This document shows positions 18,040 to 26,610 of a stretch of DNA of 49,896 nt, in pieces. Numbering within the stretch: position 1 is the first letter of the stretch; each line of letters begins with the position of its first letter. Position numbers and translations under genes: made by a program. Source of the stretch: Porphyrobacter sp. SLTP (GTDB lineage Bacteria > Pseudomonadota > Alphaproteobacteria > Sphingomonadales > Sphingomonadaceae); NCBI RefSeq assembly GCF_009905735.1, contig NZ_JAAALE010000021.1:1-49896 (forward strand), written 5' to 3'. Under the pieces are notes generated by a model. It ran no database searches, was not told the origin of the DNA, and saw only the letters and a program-made list of their open reading frames with translations.

Positions 18040-18123
18040 CGTCATTGCGAGCGAAGCGAAGCAATCCAGTGAGGATCGCGTGACGCTCTGGATTGCTTCG
18101 TCGCTGCGCTCCTCGCAATGACG
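18040..18123. repeat. CGTCATTGCGAG-type palindromic element, copy 2
   Basis: Begins CGTCATTGCGAGCGAAGCG, has CAATCCAG and CTGGATTG facing each other, and ends CGCAATGACG. It fills most of the gap between cysS and the 2-hydroxyacid dehydrogenase start, and is the same family as copy 1. Confidence 0.9.
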
Positions 18124-18125
18124 AA

Positions 18126-19616
18126 TTAGACCAGCTTCCACTCCCAACCGAGCGGATCGCCGTCCATGACCTCGACGCCCTGCGCAGCGAGCTCATCGCG
18201 GATTGCGTCCGAGGCGGCGAAGTCCTTGGCCGCACGCGCCTCCTTGCGGCGGGCGAGCGCGGCTTCGATGTCGTCCTCGGCGATGGTGGCGGATTTGGGG
18301 CGGATGCGCAGGTCGGCGCGGGTGAGGCCAAATAGGCCGAGGCCGAGGACAGAGTCCATCGCCGCCACCAGCGCCGCCTTCTGCTCCTCATCGACCTTCT
18401 TGGCCGCCAGCACATCGTCGAGCGCCGTCAGCGCGACCGCGGTGTTCAGGTCGTCGGCAATTGCCGCATCGAACTTGTCGAGCGCAGGTTGCAATTTGCC
18501 CCACTCGTCACCCCGGCGCAGGCCGGGGCCCAATGCGGCTGGATCCCGGCCTGCGCCGGGAAGACGGGCTTTGAGGCTTTCGGCTGCCATGACCATCCGC
18601 TTGAACCGCGTCAACGCCGCGCCCAAACCCTCCCACGAGAATTCCAACTCAGACCGATAATGCGCCTGCAAGCACATCAGCCGATAGGCCAGCGGGTGAT
18701 ACCCCCGGTCGATCAGCAATTGCAGCCGCAGGAACTCGCCCGAGGACTTCGACATCTTCCCCGACCGTTCGACGAGGAAGTTGTTGTGCATCCAGATCCG
18801 CGCGCCCGAATTCCTCGGATCGTCCAACCCGTTCGTGCAACAATGCGCCTGGTTCTGGGCGATCTCGTTGGGGTGGTGGATTTCGCGGTGATCAATGCCG
18901 CCGGTGTGGATGTCGAAGGGGAAGCCGAGCACCTCGCCGCTCATCACCGAGCATTCGAGATGCCAGCCGGGGGCGCCCCGGCCCCAGGGCGAGTCCCACT
19001 CCATCTGCCGCGTCTCGCCTGCCGGAGTCTTGCGCCAGATCGCGAAGTCGGCGGCGTTGCGTTTGCCTTCGACCGCCTCGATCCGCCCTTCGCCCTCTTC
19101 CGTGTTCGCACGCGCCAACCGACCGTAATCGGCCACCGTCGAGACGTCGAAATAGAGCCCGCTTTCCAGTTCGTAGCAGTGCTTCTCCGCTATGCCCTTC
19201 GCAAACTCGATCATCTGCGGGACATAATCGGTCGCGACCGTCCACTGCGCCGGCTGGCGAATATTCAGCGCGCGCACATCGGCCCAGTAAGCCTGCTTGT
19301 AATGCTCGGCGATGTCCCAGATCGACTGCGCTTGGCTCGCGGCCATCTTCTCCATCTTGTCCTCGCCCGCGTCAGCATCATCGGTGAGGTGGCCCACATC
19401 GGTGATGTTGATGACGTGGGTGAGCTTGAGCCCCTTCCACGAGAGTGTGCGACCGAGGACATCGGCGAACACATAGGCGCGCATATTGCCGATGTGGGGG
19501 TAGTTATAGACCGTCGGCCCGCAGGTATAGACGCGTGCCTCGCCCGGATGGACGGGCTCGAACACCTCGGCTTGGCGGGTGAGCGAGTTGAACAGCTTGA
19601 GCGGCGCGTCAGTCAT
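18126..19616 (-). CDS. cysS: Cysteinyl-tRNA synthetase, with a repeat-encoded insertion
   Basis: Charges tRNA-Cys. 496 residues, slightly long for the family (E. coli about 461). The class-I motifs are HIGN (41-44) after the zinc-ligand Cys32 in TCGPTVYN, and KMSKS at about 286-290. The C-terminal anticodon-binding region is normal except for a stretch at about 350-371 reading LPGAGRDPAALGPGLRRGD, which is the in-frame translation of a palindromic element (18506-18566). That stretch is absent from CysRS as I know it, and it sits in the linker before the conserved DDLNTAVAL helix. Function is presumably kept because this is an essential gene and the frame is intact. Confidence 0.96.
   Translation of the reverse strand: MTDAPLKLFNSLTRQAEVFEPVHPGEARVYTCGPTVYNYPHIGNMRAYVFADVLGRTLSWKGLKLTHVINITDVGHLTDDADAGEDKMEKMAASQAQSIWDIAEHYKQAYWADVRALNIRQPAQWTVATDYVPQMIEFAKGIAEKHCYELESGLYFDVSTVADYGRLARANTEEGEGRIEAVEGKRNAADFAIWRKTPAGETRQMEWDSPWGRGAPGWHLECSVMSGEVLGFPFDIHTGGIDHREIHHPNEIAQNQAHCCTNGLDDPRNSGARIWMHNNFLVERSGKMSKSSGEFLRLQLLIDRGYHPLAYRLMCLQAHYRSELEFSWEGLGAALTRFKRMVMAAESLKARLPGAGRDPAALGPGLRRGDEWGKLQPALDKFDAAIADDLNTAVALTALDDVLAAKKVDEEQKAALVAAMDSVLGLGLFGLTRADLRIRPKSATIAEDDIEAALARRKEARAAKDFAASDAIRDELAAQGVEVMDGDPLGWEWKLV
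18506..18566. repeat. GC-rich palindromic element inside cysS
   Basis: CCCGGCGCAGGCCGGG (18512-18527) is the exact complement of CCCGGCCTGCGCCGGG (18545-18560), with a 17-base spacer. Ends are CGTCA and GACG. It is translated in frame within cysS. Related elements lie at 19639-19721 and 30521-30602, both intergenic. Confidence 0.9.
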
Positions 19617-19638
19617 GGGGCGGGCCTTTGCCCTATTC

Positions 19639-19721
19639 CGTCATCCCGGCGCAAGTCGGGATCGTGCGCTGCCAAGTGGGAGCCTGCGGCCAGCGACCCC
19701 GGCTTGCGCCGGGGTGACGGG
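19639..19721. repeat. CGTCATCCCGGCGCAAG-type palindromic element
   Basis: Begins CGTCATCCCGGCGCAAGTCGGG and ends CCCCGGCTTGCGCCGGGGTGACG, so its termini are near-perfect complements, with about 35 bases between them. It fills most of the 107-base gap between the nitroreductase stop and the cysS start. Same family as the element inside cysS. Confidence 0.85.
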
Positions 19722-19723
19722 AT

Positions 19724-20386
19724 TCATTCAAACCCGATGAACTTCACATGCTCTTCCAGCGGCACGCGCTGGCGCTCAAAATTGTTCACCGGCGCGTCGG
19801 GATCGCGGTAGCCGATCGCCATGCCGCAGAAGAACATGTAGCGCTCGTGATCTAGGCCGAGGAAGTCGCGGATCGTGTTGGCGAAAATCGCCATATATTC
19901 CTGGAAGCAGCTATCCAGCCCCTCCTCGCGCAGCAGCAGCGCGATGGTCTGGAGCCACATGCCGACATCCGACCACTGCGGCTCCTTCATCAGGCGCGGG
20001 AAATAGACGAACAGCACGGCGGGGGCATCGAAGCTGGTGGTGTTGCGCGCCATCGCGGCCATGCGTCCCGCACCGTCATCGCGGGCAATGCCCATCGCGC
20101 CGAACATGCCCGCCGAAACCGCATCGAGCCGCTTCTTGTAAGCTTCCTCGGTGCCCGGCGCCGCCCAGTCATACTCGGCGGCCTTGGGGCCCTCGGCGAT
20201 CATCTTCGCCTGAAGGTCCTTCAAAGGCTGGCCGGTGACGATGCTCGCTTCCCACGGCTGGTAATTGCACCCCGAGGCCGCCCAGCGCGCTGTGTCCATC
20301 ACGCGGGTGAGGGTTTCGAGATCAACCGGCTTGTCGAGAAAGGTGCGGATCGAGCGGCGACTGGTGACAGCTTCGGTGACGTTCAT
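19724..20386 (-). CDS. Nitroreductase-family FMN flavoprotein
   Basis: A 220-residue nitroreductase-fold protein. N-terminal [15 protein letters not shown] is the conserved FMN-phosphate-binding region; SGCNYQPWE and [14 protein letters not shown] near the C-terminus are typical of the family. It could reduce nitro or quinone compounds, or have another flavin role. Its start ATG overlaps the cobT stop (ATGA), so it is co-translated with cobT. The nearby cobT raises the thought of BluB, but the BluB-specific motifs are not seen. Confidence 0.9.
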   Translation of the reverse strand: MNVTEAVTSRRSIRTFLDKPVDLETLTRVMDTARWAASGCNYQPWEASIVTGQPLKDLQAKMIAEGPKAAEYDWAAPGTEEAYKKRLDAVSAGMFGAMGIARDDGAGRMAAMARNTTSFDAPAVLFVYFPRLMKEPQWSDVGMWLQTIALLLREEGLDSCFQEYMAIFANTIRDFLGLDHERYMFFCGMAIGYRDPDAPVNNFERQRVPLEEHVKFIGFE

Positions 20387-22221
20387 TTGCGTTTTGTGCC
20401 CTTCTCATCCTCAAACAATTCCGCGAGCTGTTCCATGATCGTGCCGCCGAGTTGTTCGACGTCCATGATCGTCACGGCGCGGCGATAGTATCGCGTCACA
20501 TCATGCCCGATGCCGATCGCGACCAGCTGCACGGGCGAGACCTTCTCGATCCATTCGATCACGGAGCGCAGGTGCGCTTCGAGATAGCCCGCCGAGTTCA
20601 CGCTCAGGGTCGAATCGTCCACCGGCGCGCCGTCGGAGATCACCATCAGGATGCGGCGTTCCTCGGGGCGGTAGAGCAGGCGGCTGTGCGCCCAGATCAG
20701 CGCCTCGCCGTCGATGTTCTCTTTCAGCAGCCCCTCGCGCATCATCAGCCCGAGATTGCGGCGCGCGCGGCGCCAGGGTTCGTCGGCCTGCTTGTAGATG
20801 ATGTGGCGCAGGTCGTTGAGGCGACCGGGGTTCTGCGGCTTGCCATCGGCGAGCCAGGCTTCGCGGCTCTGCCCGCCCTTCCATGCGCGGGTGGTGAAGC
20901 CGAGGATCTCGGTCTTCACCCCGCAGCGCTCCAGGGTGCGCGCCAGAATGTCCGCGCTGATCGCGGCAATCGAGATGGGCCGCCCGCGCATCGAGCCTGA
21001 ATTGTCGATCAGCAGCGTGACGATCGTGTCCTTGAACTCGACGTCGCGTTCGACCTTGTAGCTCAAGGCCGTGCCGGGCGAGATCACCACGCGGGCGAGG
21101 CGCGCGGCATCGAGCACGCCTTCCTCCATGTCGAAATCCCAGCTGCGATTCTGCTGCGCCATCAGGCGCCGCTGGAGTCGATTGGCGAGGCGCGTCACCA
21201 CGCCCTGCAATCCCGTCAGCTGGCTATCGAGATAGGCGCGCAGGCGGTCGAGTTCCTCGGCATCGCACAGATCGGGCGCGGCAACTTCCTCGTCGAAGCG
21301 GGTGGTGAAGGCCTTGTAATCGATGCTGGCGGGGACTTCGGCCTGCGGGCGGTTGGGCCGCACGGGCGCGTTGGAGGCATCGCCATCGTCACTCGGCTCG
21401 CCGTCAGCCATGTCGCTGTCGGTTTCGCTGTCGGAGCTTTCCTCGCCATCGCCGTCGCCTTCGGCCATCTCGCCGGCCATTTCGGCCGCCTGCGGATCGC
21501 CCTCGCTCTGGCTGTCGTCCTCGCCCTGGCTGTCATCTTCCGGGCCGTCCTCATCATCAGGCGAATCGCTGTCGCTTTCGTCAGGGGCGTCGGTCGGGCG
21601 GGTAAGGTCGAGTTCGCGCAGCATGTCGAGCGCGAGCTTCTGGAAGGCTTCCTGATCGCCCAGCTTTTCCGCCAGCGCGCCAAAATCCTTGCCAACCTTC
21701 TCTTCAAGGAAATCGCGCACCAGCTCGATCCCGCCTTGCGCGCGCGCGGGCACCGCCTCACCAGTCAGCGCCTCGCGCACCAGCAGCGCGAGCGCAGTCT
21801 GGAGTGGCACTTCGGCAGAATTCTGCGCGCGGACGATCTTGTCGGAAGCGGTGCGCATCTCGGTCGCCGCGTCGAGATTGGCCTTGATCCCGCCAAAGCG
21901 GTTCGCGCCCAAGGCTTCATATCGCACCTGTTCAATCGCGTCGTAACACGCGCGCGCAATGGGTTCAGGCGGCGCGGACTTGGCGTGGAGCGCGGCGTTG
22001 TGGTGACGCAGCTTCAGCGCGAAGGAATCCGCAAAACCGCGCGCCTCGGTCACCTGATCCTTGGGCAGATCGCGCCCCGGCAGCGGTACACGGAAGCGAT
22101 TGCCCGCAGCGCCGGGGACGTCCGCGCTCCACGCAACCTCGACCTCCGCATCGCGCGCAATCGCCCGCGATGCGCCGGTGAGCGCTAGCTTGAACAGATC
22201 GAGCGGGGACTGGTCAGCCAT
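20383..22221 (-). CDS. cobT: Cobaltochelatase subunit CobT
   Basis: Aerobic cobalamin pathway: CobT works with CobS (AAA ATPase) and CobN to insert cobalt into hydrogenobyrinate diamide. 612 residues. The N-terminal helical part (about 1-200) is followed by a very acidic linker (about 200-285, runs of Asp/Glu/Ser) and a C-terminal von Willebrand A domain with the MIDAS motif DNSGSMRG (about 405). The ATG is at 22221. The usual cobS neighbour is not present; fsa lies upstream and the nitroreductase overlaps downstream. Assignment is firm; whether cobS and cobN exist elsewhere cannot be seen. Confidence 0.93.
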   Translation of the reverse strand: MADQSPLDLFKLALTGASRAIARDAEVEVAWSADVPGAAGNRFRVPLPGRDLPKDQVTEARGFADSFALKLRHHNAALHAKSAPPEPIARACYDAIEQVRYEALGANRFGGIKANLDAATEMRTASDKIVRAQNSAEVPLQTALALLVREALTGEAVPARAQGGIELVRDFLEEKVGKDFGALAEKLGDQEAFQKLALDMLRELDLTRPTDAPDESDSDSPDDEDGPEDDSQGEDDSQSEGDPQAAEMAGEMAEGDGDGEESSDSETDSDMADGEPSDDGDASNAPVRPNRPQAEVPASIDYKAFTTRFDEEVAAPDLCDAEELDRLRAYLDSQLTGLQGVVTRLANRLQRRLMAQQNRSWDFDMEEGVLDAARLARVVISPGTALSYKVERDVEFKDTIVTLLIDNSGSMRGRPISIAAISADILARTLERCGVKTEILGFTTRAWKGGQSREAWLADGKPQNPGRLNDLRHIIYKQADEPWRRARRNLGLMMREGLLKENIDGEALIWAHSRLLYRPEERRILMVISDGAPVDDSTLSVNSAGYLEAHLRSVIEWIEKVSPVQLVAIGIGHDVTRYYRRAVTIMDVEQLGGTIMEQLAELFEDEKGTKRK

Positions 22222-22285
22222 TATCCGTTTTCTTTAGCAACTAACTTCGCGCCCGGAAGCCCAAAAGCGCCCCCGCTCGCAAAAG

Positions 22286-22939
22286 TCACAGGATCGACTG
22301 ACCCGTCTTGGCCCAATCGGCCATGAAGCCTTCGATGCCCTTGTCGGTCAGCACGTGCTTGAACAGATCGTGGATTACCTTCGGCGGCGCGGTCATCACA
22401 TCAGCGCCGATCTTGGCGGCCTGCAAGACGTGGGTGGTGTGGCGCACCGAAGCGACGAGGATTTCGGTGGCGAAGTTGTAGTTGTCATAGATCAGGCGGA
22501 TGTCCTCGATCAGGTCCATCCCGTCGAACCCGTTATCGTCATGGCGGCCCACGAAGGGCGAGATGAAGCTGGCCCCGGCCTTCGCCGCCAGCAGCGCCTG
22601 ATTGGCCGAGAAGCACAGCGTGACATTGACCATCGTGCCGTCGCTGGTCAGCGCCTTGCAGGTCTTGAGGCCATCGACCGTCAGCGGCACCTTGATGCAG
22701 ACATTGTCCGCGATCTTGCGCAGCACCTCGGCCTCTTTCATCATCGTGGCGTGGTCCAGTGCAACCACTTCGGCGCTGACCGGGCCATCGACGATGCCGC
22801 AGATTTCACGGGTGACTTCCATGAAGTCCCGCCCCGACTTGGCGATCAGCGAGGGGTTGGTGGTCACCCCGTCCAGCAAGCCGGTGGCGGCGAGTTCGCG
22901 GATCGGTTCGATCTCGGCGGTGTCGACGAAGAATTTCAT
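22286..22939 (-). CDS. Fructose-6-phosphate aldolase / transaldolase-like protein
   Basis: A 217-residue small transaldolase of the FSA/TalC group (class I aldolase). [16 protein letters not shown] is the conserved N-terminus, [14 protein letters not shown] the substrate loop, and Lys83 in CIKVPLT forms the Schiff base. The length matches FSA/short transaldolase rather than the roughly 320-residue TalB. The ATG at 22939 with GGAG 7 bases upstream is preferred over an upstream start that adds [11 protein letters not shown]. Whether it acts as a transaldolase in the pentose phosphate pathway or as an aldolase cannot be decided from sequence. Confidence 0.92.
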   Translation of the reverse strand: MKFFVDTAEIEPIRELAATGLLDGVTTNPSLIAKSGRDFMEVTREICGIVDGPVSAEVVALDHATMMKEAEVLRKIADNVCIKVPLTVDGLKTCKALTSDGTMVNVTLCFSANQALLAAKAGASFISPFVGRHDDNGFDGMDLIEDIRLIYDNYNFATEILVASVRHTTHVLQAAKIGADVMTAPPKVIHDLFKHVLTDKGIEGFMADWAKTGQSIL

Positions 22940-22997
22940 GGGTTCACTCCGGCAGATTACGATAGCCAGCGCCATATGGCGGGCCTAGGGGGCGCGC

Positions 22998-23654
22998 ATG
23001 ACACGATGGTCGATGCGTTTCGGGATGCTGCTTGCCGCCACACTGTCGGCTTGGCAACCGTCGAAAGCACAAGCCAACCCGGAAGACACGCAATTCTGGG
23101 TGGTCGGCTTCGCCCGCGCCAAGCTGGCCGATGATCTCTACCTGACAGTCGACAGCTCCTACCGCTGGCGCGATCCGGAATTCGGCGCGGATCAGCAGAC
23201 CTTCAGGGTGAGCGTTGAAAAAGCACTCGACGAGGAGGTGCGAATCGGCGGCGGGATGTCGCTGTTCCAGACCGGCGGCGTGAGCGAATATCGCCCGCAC
23301 CAGCAGTTCCGCTACGCCAGTGGCGGCCTTGATCTGCGGACCCGCTTCGAACAGCGCTGGTTCGACGGGGCGGACCGGGTCGAACTTCGCATCCGCCAGC
23401 GCGTGCAGTATACCCAGCCTGTCGCGCCGCGGCTCGAAGTCTTTGGCTCGGCGGAGTGGTTCGGGATCATTCAGTCACGCCGGGATGAGGGGCAGCGCGG
23501 TACCGAGCAGGTGCGCAATATCGTGGGGTTGTCCTATCAGGTGAACGACCGGCTCGACATCGCGCCCAGTTATATGCTCCAGATCACGCCGCGCGCGGGC
23601 AGTCCTGACGCGATCAGCCACGTCCCGCAACTGACGCTCAACTGGCAGTTCTAA
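22998..23654 (+). CDS. DUF2490-family outer-membrane beta-barrel protein
   Basis: A 218-residue exported protein with a signal peptide (to about residue 26, KAQA). The mature part shows the D-x-Q-x-W-x-V start, alternating strands and a terminal aromatic residue (QLTLNWQF), as in DUF2490 proteins, thought to be outer-membrane barrels. No specific role is known for the family. The 3' end overlaps the convergent DUF4197 gene by 4 bases. Confidence 0.85.
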   Translation: MTRWSMRFGMLLAATLSAWQPSKAQANPEDTQFWVVGFARAKLADDLYLTVDSSYRWRDPEFGADQQTFRVSVEKALDEEVRIGGGMSLFQTGGVSEYRPHQQFRYASGGLDLRTRFEQRWFDGADRVELRIRQRVQYTQPVAPRLEVFGSAEWFGIIQSRRDEGQRGTEQVRNIVGLSYQVNDRLDIAPSYMLQITPRAGSPDAISHVPQLTLNWQF

Positions 23655-24343
23655 ATCCGGCCTCCCAGCCCGAACACCCCGATCAGCAGCGGATCGCGCG
23701 TGCTTTCCGGATTGGCGCGGATTGCGGCTTCCTCGCGTGCAATTTCGCCCCAGATGGCGTTGTCCACTTCCCGGCCCAGCCGGTCGGCGACGCCAGCAGC
23801 ATCGACGCCGGTAAGCGCACTCAGCGCCTGGCCGATCAGCGGATCGCGGCTCAGCCGGATCGCCTCGCCCAGTTCCGGCACCACGGCATCGATCAGCGCC
23901 GGGCCGACTTCGCCGCGCAGATAGCTGCTCGCGGCATCCGGCCCGCCGCGCACCAGCGCGATGGCATTGTCGAAGCCGATCATCTGGATCGCGTCAGTCA
24001 CCACCGGCGCCGCGCGGAAGCTGGCGTCGATCGCGAAGCTGGCAAAGCGCTCCTCCAGCCGGTCCTTGACCAGCGCCGAGGTGAGGATGCGCGACAGCAC
24101 ATCGCCGCGCGTGCCCATCAGGTTGGCAAGGCCAAGCTGCGCCACCTGCTCGTCCCAGAAGCCGCCGGGGGCGGTCAGGCGCGCAAAGGCGTTCTCGGAC
24201 GCGAGCAGCAAGAGCCGCCGCACCGCTTCGACCATCGAAAAGCCGCCGGTGCTTGCGCAGCCGGGGAGCAGGAGCAAAGTCGCGCCGCCCGCGGCTCCGG
24301 CGAGCAGGCTGCGGCGGGTCGGGGTGAAGTTCGCTCTTGTCAT
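23651..24343 (-). CDS. DUF4197-family lipoprotein
   Basis: A 230-residue protein with a twin-arginine-like RRSLLAG start and a lipobox (LLPGCAS), so it may be a lipoprotein exported by Sec or Tat. The remainder is mostly helical, with SENAFARLTAPGGFWD and IGQALSALTGVDAAGVADRLG, matching the DUF4197 family. Function is not known. The ATG at 24343 was chosen because GGAG lies 10 bases upstream and the extension overlaps priA's start region. It diverges from priA with a 56-base gap. Confidence 0.85.
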   Translation of the reverse strand: MTRANFTPTRRSLLAGAAGGATLLLLPGCASTGGFSMVEAVRRLLLLASENAFARLTAPGGFWDEQVAQLGLANLMGTRGDVLSRILTSALVKDRLEERFASFAIDASFRAAPVVTDAIQMIGFDNAIALVRGGPDAASSYLRGEVGPALIDAVVPELGEAIRLSRDPLIGQALSALTGVDAAGVADRLGREVDNAIWGEIAREEAAIRANPESTRDPLLIGVFGLGGRI

Positions 24344-24399
24344 TTTCTCGGGTCTCCCAGCTTGCCCTTGTCCTTTGCCAAGCCCCATATGGCGGCAAG

Positions 24400-26568
24400 A
24401 TGAACCGGGTTCGCCTCCTCATTTTGAACGCCGCGCTCGGCCCGCTGGATTACCGGCTGCCCGAAGGCGTCAGCGCGCCTGCGGGGAGCGTGGTGATTGC
24501 ACCACTGGGGCCGCGCAAGGTGACGGGGATCGTGTGGGACGAAGGACGCTTACCCGGAGACGAAATCGCTTTCGAACGGCTGCGCCCGATCCTCGAAGTG
24601 CTGCCCGTCCCGCCCCTGCCCGCGCCGCTCAGGCGGCTGATCGAGTGGACGGCGGATTACTATTGCGCTCCTCTCGCCAGCGTCGCGCGCATGGCGCTGT
24701 CGACGGGCGGGGCGCTGGGCGGGCCTGCGACGATGACCGAATACCGGCTAACGGGGGCTGAGGCGTCCGGGCGGCTGACAGCGCAGCGCAAGACCGCTCT
24801 GGAGAAGCTCGCTGGCCAGCAGGGCACGATGCGTGAACTCGCGGTGATGGCGGGCGTTTCGGAAGGCGTGCTGCGCGGCATGGCGGGGGCCGGCCTGCTG
24901 GAGCCGGTGGTGGTGAATGTCGACCGGCCCTATTCGCCCGCCGATCCCGATCATCACCAACCCGACCTTTCGCCCGATCAGCAGGCGGTCGCGGCGATCT
25001 TCACCGATGCCGTCAAAGCGCGGGCCTTTGCCCCCTTCCTGCTCGATGGAGTCACAGGTTCGGGCAAGACAGAGACCTATTTCGAGCCCGTGGCCGAGGC
25101 GATCAGGCAAGGTCGGCAAGTGCTCGTCCTGCTCCCCGAAATCGCGCTGACCGAGAACTTCCTCAGCCGCTTTACCGCAAGATTCGGCGCGGCGCCGGTG
25201 CTGTGGCATTCCTCGCTGAAATCGACCGAGCGGCGGCGGGCGTGGCGGGCGATTGCGGATGGCAGCGCTCAGGTGGTGGTCGGCGCGCGTTCGGCGCTGT
25301 TCCTGCCCTATGCCAACCTCGGGCTGATTGTGGTCGATGAAGCACACGAGATCAGCTTCAAGCAGGATGACGGGGTGCGTTACAACGCCCGCGATGTGTC
25401 CGTGATGCGCGCCCGGTTTGAAGGCGTGCCGGTGATCCTTGCCAGCGCCACCCCGGCGCTGGAAAGCCTGCACATGGCCGACATCGGGGTTTACACGAAG
25501 CTCGACCTGCCCGCCCGCTTCGGCGGCGCGAGCCTTCCGACAGTGAAGCTGGTCAACCTCACGGAAGAAAAGCCCGGCAGTCAGCGCTGGCTCGCCGGAC
25601 CCCTGGTTGAGGGACTGCGCGACCGGCTGGCCAAGGGCGAACAATCGCTGCTTTTCCTCAACCGTCGCGGCTATGCCCCGCTGACCCTGTGCCGCAATTG
25701 TGGGCACCGCTTCAAATGCCCGTCGTGCAGCGCATGGCTGGTCGAGCACCGCCTCTCCGCCCGCCTCGCCTGCCACCATTGCGGGTTCGAGACGCGGGTG
25801 CCAGATGTCTGCCCCGAATGCGGCGAGAGTGACTGCCTCGTCGCCTGCGGCCCGGGGGTAGAGCGGATCGCTGCCGAAGTCGCCGACCTGTTCCCCGAAG
25901 CGCGGGTGGCGGTGGCGACCTCCGACACGCTCAACACCCCAGAGCGGGCGGCAGAGTTCATCGCGATGGCCGAAGGGCGCGCGATCGACATCATCATCGG
26001 CACGCAGCTGGTCACCAAGGGGTTCCACTTCCCCGAACTGACACTGGTGGGCGTGGTCGATGCCGACTTGGGGCTCGAAGGCGGAGACCTGCGCGCAGGC
26101 GAACGCACCTTCAGCCAGATCGCACAGGTCGCGGGCCGCGCCGGGCGCGGGGCCAAGCCGGGCGAGGTGCTGATCCAGACCCGCCACCCCGATGCCCCCG
26201 TGATCGCCGCACTGGCCGGTGGCGACCGCGATGCCTTCTATGCTGCCGAGACCGCCGGGCGGCGCGATGCAGGTGCACCGCCCTTCGGGCGCTGGGCGGC
26301 GATCATCCTGTCCTCCGAAGACGAGAAAGAAGCCCGCGAGGCTGCGGTGCGGCTGGGCGATATCCGGCCCCGGCTGTCGGACGTGCAAATCCTCGGCCCC
26401 GCCCCTGCCCCGCTGGCCCTGCTGCGCGGACGCTATCGCTACCGCTTTCTCGTCAACGCCAAGCGCAGCGCCAATATTCAGGCCGTCCTGCGCGACTGGA
26501 TCGGCGCGGTGAACTTCGCCCCCGGCGTGCGAGTGGGCGTCGACATCGATCCTTACAGCTTCGTTTGA
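24400..26568 (+). CDS. priA: Primosomal helicase PriA
   Basis: Restarts stalled or collapsed replication forks by loading DnaB. 722 residues. N-terminal DNA-binding part, then Walker A GVTGSGKT (217-224), Walker B DEAH (313-316), and a zinc-binding region with eight cysteines (about 430-485; C-R-N-C, C-P-S-C, C-H-H-C, C-P-E-C). The helicase motif QVAGRAGRG is visible near residue 585. The ATG at 24400 is preferred over an upstream start that overlaps the divergent lipoprotein's leader. It is monocistronic or leads the next exported protein. Confidence 0.96.
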   Translation: MNRVRLLILNAALGPLDYRLPEGVSAPAGSVVIAPLGPRKVTGIVWDEGRLPGDEIAFERLRPILEVLPVPPLPAPLRRLIEWTADYYCAPLASVARMALSTGGALGGPATMTEYRLTGAEASGRLTAQRKTALEKLAGQQGTMRELAVMAGVSEGVLRGMAGAGLLEPVVVNVDRPYSPADPDHHQPDLSPDQQAVAAIFTDAVKARAFAPFLLDGVTGSGKTETYFEPVAEAIRQGRQVLVLLPEIALTENFLSRFTARFGAAPVLWHSSLKSTERRRAWRAIADGSAQVVVGARSALFLPYANLGLIVVDEAHEISFKQDDGVRYNARDVSVMRARFEGVPVILASATPALESLHMADIGVYTKLDLPARFGGASLPTVKLVNLTEEKPGSQRWLAGPLVEGLRDRLAKGEQSLLFLNRRGYAPLTLCRNCGHRFKCPSCSAWLVEHRLSARLACHHCGFETRVPDVCPECGESDCLVACGPGVERIAAEVADLFPEARVAVATSDTLNTPERAAEFIAMAEGRAIDIIIGTQLVTKGFHFPELTLVGVVDADLGLEGGDLRAGERTFSQIAQVAGRAGRGAKPGEVLIQTRHPDAPVIAALAGGDRDAFYAAETAGRRDAGAPPFGRWAAIILSSEDEKEAREAAVRLGDIRPRLSDVQILGPAPAPLALLRGRYRYRFLVNAKRSANIQAVLRDWIGAVNFAPGVRVGVDIDPYSFV

Positions 26569-26610
26569 ACTCATATTTACAGGCGTTTGTCCCATGATAT
26601 GATGTGACAC

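Noticed and set aside
18026..18415. N-terminal extension of the 2-hydroxyacid dehydrogenase
   Set aside because: Runs through the repeat 18040-18123 and into cysS antisense; ATG at 18025 fits the family.
19724..20386. Nitroreductase as BluB (lower-ligand synthesis for B12) because cobT adjoins
   Set aside because: General nitroreductase motifs are seen but not the BluB-specific ones I would expect, and no other cobalamin gene except cobT is near.
24748..26610. 620-codon open frame antisense to priA
   Set aside because: No recognisable motif and His/Gly-rich composition; priA motifs are intact on the plus strand.
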